Shown here one piece after another: positions 6,567 through 13,936 of a stretch of DNA of 26,969 bases. The position numbers and the translations under genes are program-made. Source of the DNA: Magnetococcales bacterium (lineage in GTDB: Bacteria; Pseudomonadota; Magnetococcia; Magnetococcales; UBA8363). Below the pieces are notes generated by a model that searched no databases, was not told the DNA's origin, and was given only the letters and a program-made list of their open reading frames with translations. The number at the start of each line of letters is the position of its first letter. Position 1 is the stretch's first letter. The stretch lies in the NCBI GenBank assembly GCA_015232865.1, contig JADFYU010000002.1, positions 1 through 26,969 on the forward strand, in the 5' to 3' direction.

Positions 6567-7784
6567 ATGCCACACTATCACTATAAAGCTTCCGACCCCC
6601 ACGGCTCCATCCGTAGCGGATGGATTGAGGCGGAGAATGAACGGGATCTGGAGTTGCGACTTTCCCACCTGAATTTGCTGCTCATCAGCCAACAACTGGA
6701 GAAAGACCGTTCTCTCTCTGTGTTTCGGTCGCTGTTTCAAAAGAAGGTCGATCGTAAAGTGTTGATTTTATTTTGCCTTTATATGGAGCAGATGCTCTCG
6801 GCGGGCAACTCCATTCCCACCGCTTTGGAAGGGGTGCGAGAGAGTATCGACTCTCCCCGATTTCGTGAGGTGATGACGACGATTTTGGTCGATATCCAAA
6901 ATGGCAAAAACTTCTCCGATGCTTTGGAATCCTACTCGGCGGTTTTTCCCCCGTTTATCTCCAGCCTGGTTCGGGTCGGCGAGCGGACCGGGAAAATGGT
7001 CGAGGTGTTTCAAGGCCTGGGGGCCAACCTGAAATGGGAGGATGAGCTGGAATCCCAGGCAAAACAGGCCTTGCGCTATCCGGCCTTTACCGGTCTGGTC
7101 ATCTTTGGCGTCGGCTTTTTCATGATGGTCTATGTGGTGCCGCAACTGATGAGCTTTCTCTCCAAGGTCGGTGAGGAAATACCTTTTTATACCCAGGCAC
7201 TGCTTTTTTTCTCTCACTTTCTGGTTCATTGGTGGTGGATGTTTTTGGTCTTGCCCGTGGGGCTGTTTGTCGGGGTGCGGCTTGCTAGTCGAGTCAGCCC
7301 CGCCGTTCATTTGTTGGTTGACCGTTTTAAACTCAAGATCTGGTTTTTCGGCCCCTTGATCTACAAAATATTTCTGGTCCGGTTTACCGCCAACTTTGCC
7401 TTGATGTATCGTTCCGGCGTGCCGGTTCTCGAAGCCATCGAACTCAATGGCCGGTTAAGCGATAACCAAGAGGTTCTCAATCGCATGCAGAGTGTCGTCG
7501 CCCAGGTTTCCCACGGTCTCTCTATCAGCTCTGCCTTTCGCGAATCCGGTGTGTTTCCGCCGCCTCTGCCCCGTCTGATCGAAGCCGGAGAGGAGGGGGG
7601 GCAACTCTCGGCAGCCCTGATGAACGCCAGTTATTTCTTGGATCGGGAGGTGCGGGAGAGTGTGACTCGACTGCAATCCATGATCGAACCGGTTTTGACC
7701 TTGACCATGGGGTTGCTCTTGGCCTGGATCATTCTTTCGGTTTTTTCTCCCATCTATCAGGCCGTCAGCACCATGCACTATTAG
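6567..7784 (+). CDS. GspF/PilC-type inner-membrane platform protein
   Basis: 405 residues, the usual length of GspF/PilC. A short N-terminal region beginning YHYKASDPHG resembles the start of PilC/GspF proteins. Two repeated cytoplasmic T2SSF domains follow (about 65-170 and 270-370), each with the family signature near its end (GERTG at 138-142, GEEGG at 341-345). Hydrophobic spans lie near 174-195, 213-240 and 374-396. It would sit at the base of the pilus and couple ATPase motion to pilin extraction from the membrane. AGGAG at 6556-6560 overlaps the upstream stop codon and is 6 bases from ATG, so it is co-expressed with the ATPase. No secretin, alignment subcomplex or prepilin peptidase gene follows. 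Confidence 0.95.
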   Translation: MPHYHYKASDPHGSIRSGWIEAENERDLELRLSHLNLLLISQQLEKDRSLSVFRSLFQKKVDRKVLILFCLYMEQMLSAGNSIPTALEGVRESIDSPRFREVMTTILVDIQNGKNFSDALESYSAVFPPFISSLVRVGERTGKMVEVFQGLGANLKWEDELESQAKQALRYPAFTGLVIFGVGFFMMVYVVPQLMSFLSKVGEEIPFYTQALLFFSHFLVHWWWMFLVLPVGLFVGVRLASRVSPAVHLLVDRFKLKIWFFGPLIYKIFLVRFTANFALMYRSGVPVLEAIELNGRLSDNQEVLNRMQSVVAQVSHGLSISSAFRESGVFPPPLPRLIEAGEEGGQLSAALMNASYFLDREVRESVTRLQSMIEPVLTLTMGLLLAWIILSVFSPIYQAVSTMHY

Positions 7785-7836
7785 GTGCGGGGGCGCTCTC
7801 TTTTCTCTGTTTTTCTGACCGGGAGCAGGATATTTC

Positions 7837-8640
7837 ATGGATTGGTTGCAGGCTGTTGTTTTGGGGTTGGTGCAGGGGTTGACCGAATTTCTGCCCATCA
7901 GCTCTTCCGGTCATCTGGTGCTCATGCCCCACCTGTTTGGTTGGCAGGATCAGGGGCTAGCCTTCGATGTGGCGGTGAACACCGGCACTCTGGTTGCGGT
8001 GTTGTATTATTTCCGCAAAGAGGTGTGGGCGCTGGTGTTGGGTTTTTTTCGTTCTCTGCGGCCTGGTGGGCTGGCAGATAATTCGGACGGTCATCTGGCC
8101 TGGGCGGTGGGGCTGGCGACCATTCCGGTGGGTCTGTTCGGCCTGCTGTTCAAAGAGACCGTCTCGACTCTGGGCCGCGACCCGGTGGTGATCGCCGCCG
8201 CCTCGATTCTCTTTGGTCTGCTGCTTTGGTACGCTGACCGCAACGGTCGCCGTGAGCGGGGGATTGGCGGATTGAACTGGCGGGATGCGGTGTTTATCGG
8301 TGTCGGACAGGCGTTGGCCTTGATCCCCGGTGCGTCACGTTCGGGGGTAACCATGACCGCGGGGTTGCTGTTGGGATTTGATCGGGAAACGGCGGCCCGC
8401 TTCTCTTTTCTCATGGCTATTCCAGTCGGGCTTTTAGCCGGTGGCTTGGAACTATCCGAATTTTTTCAGAGTCAGCCGACCGCTCGGGAGTGGGGGGTGA
8501 TGGGGGTGGGTTTTTTGATCTCCATGGTTTCGGCCTTCTTGGTTATTCATTGGCTTCTGGCCTGGCTTAAATCTCGAAACATGACACCTTTCGTGATCTA
8601 TCGCCTGTTGCTGGGCGGGTTGATTCTAATTTTGGTCTGA
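7837..8640 (+). CDS. uppP: Undecaprenyl-diphosphatase UppP (BacA)
   Basis: A 267-residue polytopic membrane enzyme that dephosphorylates undecaprenyl diphosphate to recycle the lipid carrier for peptidoglycan and other envelope polymers. Both family signatures are present: QGLTEFLPISSSGHL at 13-27 with Glu17, Ser24 and His26, and PGASRSG at 164-170 with Arg168, followed by a glycine-rich helix. Length and span pattern match the family. The start has an AGGA at 7827-7830, 6 bases upstream. It lies 52 bases after the GspF gene on the same strand and could be read from the same transcript; a functional link to the pilus/ABC locus is only suggested by position. Confidence 0.96.
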   Translation: MDWLQAVVLGLVQGLTEFLPISSSGHLVLMPHLFGWQDQGLAFDVAVNTGTLVAVLYYFRKEVWALVLGFFRSLRPGGLADNSDGHLAWAVGLATIPVGLFGLLFKETVSTLGRDPVVIAAASILFGLLLWYADRNGRRERGIGGLNWRDAVFIGVGQALALIPGASRSGVTMTAGLLLGFDRETAARFSFLMAIPVGLLAGGLELSEFFQSQPTAREWGVMGVGFLISMVSAFLVIHWLLAWLKSRNMTPFVIYRLLLGGLILILV

Positions 8641-8666
8641 AAAGGTTTTACCGTTGGGGTATGTGC

Positions 8667-11600
8667 ATGATCTATTCTCGTCTTTTTTCCACTGTTTTTT
8701 TTCTTTCCATCCTGTTTTTCTCTCTGACTCCTTGTTCCATTGGCGTTGCCGGGCCGGAAAAGGAGGTCGTGGCCGCCCCTCCCTCCCCTTGGAAGCAGGA
8801 AAATCTCACCTTAGAGCAGGTTCTGGAAGAAAAAACCAAGATTGAGACCCAACTGGAGGGGCTTGCCTCGGATCTGCCCAAAGAGGGGGTTGAGGGTCGG
8901 CGGCGTTCCCTGCTGAGCAAACGGCTGGAACTGCTCAGCGAGTTGGTGCAGATCTTGACCCAGGTCCGACAGTTGGAAGAGAATAAAAAAAATCAATCCA
9001 AACGGGAAAAAGAGCTGACTCAAGCCCTTGCCAACGAAAAAGCCCAAAAACATTCCCTGCCTCCCAAAACCCCGACTATCGAAGAGTTTGAAAGCATCAA
9101 GGCCAGCCTCGCCCAGAGTAGTGACGAAGTGGAGGCTATCAAAGAGGCGTTTGAACAGCGTTCCGCGATGATTCAACAAATACCCCAGCAGCTTGCAACG
9201 GCCAAAGAACGGCAGCAGAATGCCGGGGAGGCGATTAAAAAATTAAAGGAACTGGAAGGGACGGTTCAGGGTGGTGAGCGACGATTGATTGAGTTGCAGA
9301 TCGCCAACCTGCGTTTGGATTCTCAGGTTGCCGACTCCTTGACCGCTCAATGGGAGCGGGTTCAGGAGGATGAAAAAATTGCCGCTCCGCTGCGGGAGTT
9401 GGCCCTGGAGTTGGCCAGGAAACGCTTTGAAGGGCTGGAGGCCCGACAATCCCTCTACCAGGAGGCTTTGGAGAAAAGCCAGGAACAGGCTCTGAAACAA
9501 TCGGAGGAGCTGTTGGTCAAAAAGCAGAAAGCCGTGGAGAGCGCGACCACACCCCATGAACGACTTCTGGCGTTATGGGAGAGTGAGGTGGCCCAACTGC
9601 AAAACAATATCGCCGATCTCAATCAGGCCAAAACCAATCTGTTGAGTCATATCTCACAGCAGGAAAAGCAGCTTGATCGGGAGAAGGATGATCTGAAAAA
9701 TCTGCAAAATCTGGTCAGTCAGGTCGGTTCCAGCGGTCCGGCTGCAGAAATTTTGAAAACCGCTTTTCGTCGGGTCAGCCAGCGTCGGTTGGAGTTGAAC
9801 GGAGTGGTGGGATCGACGTTCCAGAGCCAACAGCAGATCTATCAAAGTCGAAGGGTCGAGTTGGATAGCCAGTTGATGGGGTTGCGTGATGAATGGCTGC
9901 TGGCGGTCGAACAACCGCTTGCACAACTGAAAGGCCGGGAAAAACGGGAGTTCGAGGCTCGGGCGACATCGCTTCTGGATCAGCGGCGTCGATTGCTCCG
10001 GGAGGAAAAACATCTGATTCTGGATATGGTCATCGAAGGGCAACGTCTGGTGTTGCTGCCCATGGAACGGGCGGAGGCCTTGAGTGAATTGGAGCGGTTT
10101 GTGCTCTCACGGGTTTTTTGGATTCAAGATGAAGCGCCTCTGGGGCTGCCCATGTTCAAGCAGCTTCTCTCGGAGATCGGCGGACAGACTCGAACCAACT
10201 CCCTTTGGAACTGGTGGAAACAGGTTCTGTCCATTGAGACCATCGACGGAATCGCTCAAATTTTGCGGAGTTGGACGGCGATTTTCTACGGTGTTTTCCT
10301 CTTTTTGCTCCTGCCGACCACCTTCTACATCCTCCGTAAACGGCTCTATGGGTTTGTTCGGGAGCAGAGCAGAAAAGGCCGGGAGCAACGGCTGGGCAAT
10401 CATGGCCGAATGCCGATTTTGTTGGCTTGGATTGCCGGCTCACTGCTCAACCCGGTGTTTTTGTTGCTGGCGGCCCCGCTGATCGCCACTTTGGATCTGC
10501 CCGCTTCATTGGGGCCGATTTTGAGCACATTGTTGATCTATTTTGCTGTTTTTTTGTTTGGCTGGCTCTCCTCCCGCTCCTTTTTCGCCACCCAGGGGGT
10601 GGCGGTCTCCCTGTTTGGCGTCTCCCAAGGGGTGGCCCGTCAGTATCTGCTTTCCATCCGATTGATCCTGATCACCTATCTGGCCTGTTTGGTTCCATGG
10701 ATCATTTTTCAAAAAGAGCCGTTCTTTTTTGAGGCGTTCCCACGTATCGGCTATCTGCTGTTTGAGATTGGCGTGGGGTTGGCTCTCTATTTTATGATTC
10801 GCCCCGGCTCCGCCTTGATCAAACAGATTTTTTCATCCAGCCTGTTGCCGGATGCCGGTCCCAGCAAGTCGGAGAAATATTGGGCGGTGGTCAGCCGCCT
10901 GTTGGCACTCTTCATGACGGCTATTTTCGTGATGGACGGGGCCGGGTACCATTTTGGCGCCCGTTATCTGGCGGTTAACGGCTTGTGGAGCCTGGTGACC
11001 ATTCTGGTGCTTTTCTCCCTCAATCGTGCCTCTGGTCTGGCTCTGCGCAAATGGTCGGTGGTTCGCCAAAACAGGGTTTCAGCCGTGAGAACCGGTCGCG
11101 ACCGCCATCACTACCTGATGGCCTATCTGTTAAAGATCTGGCGGCTGTTCCTGGCTCTGCTCGGTCTCTATCTGGTGGCCCGGTTCTGGGGGTTGAACGA
11201 AAGTGCCTTGAAAACCCTGACTGAGGTTACCCTCTTCCAGACCACCAATCCAGAGGGGCAGGTCGGATTTGTCACGGCGGCGGACTTTCTGGTTTCCTTG
11301 CTCATTGTTTTTCTCAGTTTTTGGCTGTTACGCCATCTGGTCGGCTTGTATGAGGCGATTTTGTTCCCGTTCTTTACCTTTGACGACGGCCTGCGCTATG
11401 CCATTGTCACCATCTCCCGTTACCTGATCTTCCTCATCGGAGCGGTTTGGGTCACTTCGGTTCTTCAGGTTGATCTGAGCAAGGTGGGCTGGGTGGTGGC
11501 GGCCATGAGCGTCGGTTTGGGCTTTGGCCTGCAAGAGATTGTCGCCAATTTCGTCAGTGGTATCATTCTGCTGATCGAGCGACCCATTCGAGTCGGAGAT

Positions 11601-12116
11601 ATGGTCAGCATCGGAGCCGACATCTACGGTCAGGTCACCCAGGTCAACATTCGTTCAACGACGGTCTTGAGCCGGGATCGGTTGGAAATTCTGGTTCCCA
11701 ATAAAGATTTGATCTCCAAGGAGGTGATCAACTGGACTTTGAGCGATTCGGTCATTCGTCAACGGGTCTGTATCGGTGTCGCTTACGGCAGTGATGTCGA
11801 ACTGGTCCGCTCCATTCTGCTCGGTGTGGCGGAGGCTGACCCGGATGTACTGAAAGAGCCTCCTTCCAAGGCCCTGTTTCTCAATCATGGTGAAAGCTCC
11901 CTGGATTTTGAACTGCGGTTTTTTCTCAATGATCCGGTAATCCGTCGAGATGTCATGGATCGTCTCAACACGGCCATCAATCGGGCCTTCGCTGAGCATA
12001 AGATCGGGATTCCCTTTCCTCAACGCGATCTGCACATCATCTCCACCCCGACGCCGTTCCAGGTAAAGACCGAGCCGGAAGGGCTGGATCAGGCTTTGCC
12101 TGGGAAAATCGGATGA
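8667..12116 (+). CDS. Large MscS-family mechanosensitive channel (MscK/KefA-like)
   Basis: About 1150 residues, close to the size of MscK-type channels (about 1100). It has an N-terminal signal peptide (roughly the first 30 residues, ending near GVAG), a long coiled-coil-rich periplasmic region rich in Gln, Glu and Lys to about residue 500, many membrane spans from about 535, and a C-terminal MscS pore and beta domain. The pore helix is glycine/alanine-rich (AAMSVGLGFGLQEIVANF), followed by IERPIRVGDMVSIG and the LVPNKDLI segment. It would open under membrane tension during osmotic downshock. ATG 8667 is preferred over ATG 8661 because GGGG at 8656-8659 lies 7 bases before it but only one base before the other. 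Its 3' end overlaps the convergent acyl-CoA synthetase gene by 28 bases. Confidence 0.93.
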   Translation: MIYSRLFSTVFFLSILFFSLTPCSIGVAGPEKEVVAAPPSPWKQENLTLEQVLEEKTKIETQLEGLASDLPKEGVEGRRRSLLSKRLELLSELVQILTQVRQLEENKKNQSKREKELTQALANEKAQKHSLPPKTPTIEEFESIKASLAQSSDEVEAIKEAFEQRSAMIQQIPQQLATAKERQQNAGEAIKKLKELEGTVQGGERRLIELQIANLRLDSQVADSLTAQWERVQEDEKIAAPLRELALELARKRFEGLEARQSLYQEALEKSQEQALKQSEELLVKKQKAVESATTPHERLLALWESEVAQLQNNIADLNQAKTNLLSHISQQEKQLDREKDDLKNLQNLVSQVGSSGPAAEILKTAFRRVSQRRLELNGVVGSTFQSQQQIYQSRRVELDSQLMGLRDEWLLAVEQPLAQLKGREKREFEARATSLLDQRRRLLREEKHLILDMVIEGQRLVLLPMERAEALSELERFVLSRVFWIQDEAPLGLPMFKQLLSEIGGQTRTNSLWNWWKQVLSIETIDGIAQILRSWTAIFYGVFLFLLLPTTFYILRKRLYGFVREQSRKGREQRLGNHGRMPILLAWIAGSLLNPVFLLLAAPLIATLDLPASLGPILSTLLIYFAVFLFGWLSSRSFFATQGVAVSLFGVSQGVARQYLLSIRLILITYLACLVPWIIFQKEPFFFEAFPRIGYLLFEIGVGLALYFMIRPGSALIKQIFSSSLLPDAGPSKSEKYWAVVSRLLALFMTAIFVMDGAGYHFGARYLAVNGLWSLVTILVLFSLNRASGLALRKWSVVRQNRVSAVRTGRDRHHYLMAYLLKIWRLFLALLGLYLVARFWGLNESALKTLTEVTLFQTTNPEGQVGFVTAADFLVSLLIVFLSFWLLRHLVGLYEAILFPFFTFDDGLRYAIVTISRYLIFLIGAVWVTSVLQVDLSKVGWVVAAMSVGLGFGLQEIVANFVSGIILLIERPIRVGDMVSIGADIYGQVTQVNIRSTTVLSRDRLEILVPNKDLISKEVINWTLSDSVIRQRVCIGVAYGSDVELVRSILLGVAEADPDVLKEPPSKALFLNHGESSLDFELRFFLNDPVIRRDVMDRLNTAINRAFAEHKIGIPFPQRDLHIISTPTPFQVKTEPEGLDQALPGKIG

Positions 12117-13936
12117 TCCCGGTACATCTCCTGGATCTGTGGGGCAAAATATTTCAATATCAGCCCTCTTTTAAGTTTTAACGTCGGGGTCATCAGGCCA
12201 TTTTCCACTGTCCAGGGTTCCAGGCTGACTGAGATTTTTCTCACCTTGGCAAAGCCGGGAAACTGGCTCAACAGTTGGGCCGCCCGCTGCAAAAGAAGTC
12301 GCTGGAGTTTGGGGTCGGACCGACTGGAGGGGGTTTGGAGGAGTTGCGGGTCCAGATCTTCCTGTCGGGCCAGGGCCAACCACTGTTTGGGGTCGAGCAC
12401 GGCCAGGGCTGAGAGATAGGGGGCGTTTTCGCCGATGATCAAAACCTGCTCAAACAGGGGGTCCAAAGTCAGGGCCGACTCCAGATCACAGGGCGGAATC
12501 TTGCGCCCGTTGGCCAGGACGATCAACTCCTTCAGACGGCCTGTCAGTCGGATATGGTTGTCGCTGATTCGGGCCTGATCACCGGTATGCAGCCAGCCTT
12601 TGCTATCGATAACTTGCCGGGTGGCCTGGGGGTTGTTCCAGTATCCCAGCATGACCGTAGGCCCTCTGACCAAGAGTTCCTGATCGGCACCAATTTTGGT
12701 TTCAAGGCCGGGTAGGGGGCAGCCGACGGTCTCCGGGGCGTTTTTTTGTAAGGGGTTGACGCTGATAATGGGGGATGATTCGGTCAAGCCGTAGCCCTGA
12801 ACCACCGGAATACCCAAACCGATAAAAAAACGGGCGACCTCCTGAGAGAGATGAGCACCGCCACAAACCGCCGCGCGCAGGTTGCCACCCAATTTTCCCC
12901 GCACCCGGCTGGCGATGAGGCCGTCCAACAGGGGCCAGAGCATCAGGCCGGCTCTCCAGGGGGCTTTTTTTTGTTTGTATAGAAAGCGATGCCAGCCAAT
13001 ATTCAAAGTCAGCTCAAACAGCCATCGGCTGACCGGTGAGGCCAAGAGCTGTTTCTGCTTGGCCTGAAGCAGAATGCGTTCGTAAATCCTGGGTACGGAG
13101 ATGAGGATGGTCGGTTTGATCTGGATCAGATCCTCGGCCAACTCGGCGATGGAGCGGGCAAAGGCGACGGTGGAGCCGGCCATCATCGGCAGATAATAAC
13201 CGGCGGTCCGTTCCAAAGCGTGAGAGAGGGGGAGAAACGACAAAAATTGATCTTCCAGATAGGCGGGTAACAGTTGCAAGGCCCCATAGCAGTTGGAGAG
13301 AATGTTTTTGTGGCTTAGCATCACCCCTTTTGGCGGGCCGGTGGTGCCGGAGGTGTAGATGATGGTCGCCAGGTCATCGGCGTCCCCTTGGCCAAGGCGT
13401 AAGGGAACGCTTGTTTTCGGCAGCCAGTTCTCAATCGACTCGACTGGAACGGCTTCCTCGATGGCTGACCGCGGCTGTGGTTGCCGGAGCAGACAGATGA
13501 CCCGCTTCAAGCGGGGCAGTTGCTCGGCATAGGTGGCGAGTTGTTGCCAGGTCTGCTGCTCTTTGACCAATAAAAAGCTGGCTTCAGAGTCTTTCAGGAT
13601 GTGAACAATATTTTGGCTGTTGTCATTCATATAGAGGGGGACGACCACCAGGCCCAGACCCAGGGCCGCCTGGTCAAAGGCTACCCAATCCGGGCTGTTG
13701 TCCAGCAAAATTGCCACCCGGTCCCCCGGTTTCAATCCCTCTTTTTCCAGCCCTTTTTGCCAACAGCCAACCCGTTGCTCCATTTTCGACCAGGTTGCCG
13801 ACTTCCAGGTCGCCGAGGTTGGGTCAAACCAACGGTAGGCCAACCCATCCGGGGAGGTTCTAATACGTTCCTGGAACAACTCCGGTAGGGTGTGAACCCG
13901 CCAGGGAGATGTGATGTTGACCGTTTTTTTGCGCAT
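12089..13936 (-). CDS. Long-chain fatty acyl-CoA synthetase (AMP-forming)
   Basis: 615 residues of the AMP-binding superfamily. It would activate free fatty acids with ATP and CoA, feeding the beta-oxidation enzymes encoded just upstream. Visible motifs are the P-loop YTSGTTGPPKGVMLSH (about 194-209), the GYGLTESSPIISVN adenylate motif, the LHTGDQARI aspartate motif and GRLKELIVLANGRKI with the hinge and catalytic lysine region. This layout is that of the FAA/LACS-like long-chain group. The frame is open to 14131, but the real start is ATG 13936, preceded by GAGGAGAAAAACC with ideal spacing; upstream residues lie inside the FadJ gene and are out of character. The first 77 bases overlap the FadJ 3' end. 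The last gene of the operon, it runs 28 bases into the convergent channel gene. Confidence 0.93.
   Translation of the reverse strand: MRKKTVNITSPWRVHTLPELFQERIRTSPDGLAYRWFDPTSATWKSATWSKMEQRVGCWQKGLEKEGLKPGDRVAILLDNSPDWVAFDQAALGLGLVVVPLYMNDNSQNIVHILKDSEASFLLVKEQQTWQQLATYAEQLPRLKRVICLLRQPQPRSAIEEAVPVESIENWLPKTSVPLRLGQGDADDLATIIYTSGTTGPPKGVMLSHKNILSNCYGALQLLPAYLEDQFLSFLPLSHALERTAGYYLPMMAGSTVAFARSIAELAEDLIQIKPTILISVPRIYERILLQAKQKQLLASPVSRWLFELTLNIGWHRFLYKQKKAPWRAGLMLWPLLDGLIASRVRGKLGGNLRAAVCGGAHLSQEVARFFIGLGIPVVQGYGLTESSPIISVNPLQKNAPETVGCPLPGLETKIGADQELLVRGPTVMLGYWNNPQATRQVIDSKGWLHTGDQARISDNHIRLTGRLKELIVLANGRKIPPCDLESALTLDPLFEQVLIIGENAPYLSALAVLDPKQWLALARQEDLDPQLLQTPSSRSDPKLQRLLLQRAAQLLSQFPGFAKVRKISVSLEPWTVENGLMTPTLKLKRGLILKYFAPQIQEMYRDHPIFPGKA

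Noticed and set aside
8661..8666. Start of the mechanosensitive channel at the first ATG (8661)
   Set aside because: The GGGG Shine-Dalgarno-like run is one base away from it but seven bases from ATG 8667, so the second start is preferred. The difference is two residues.
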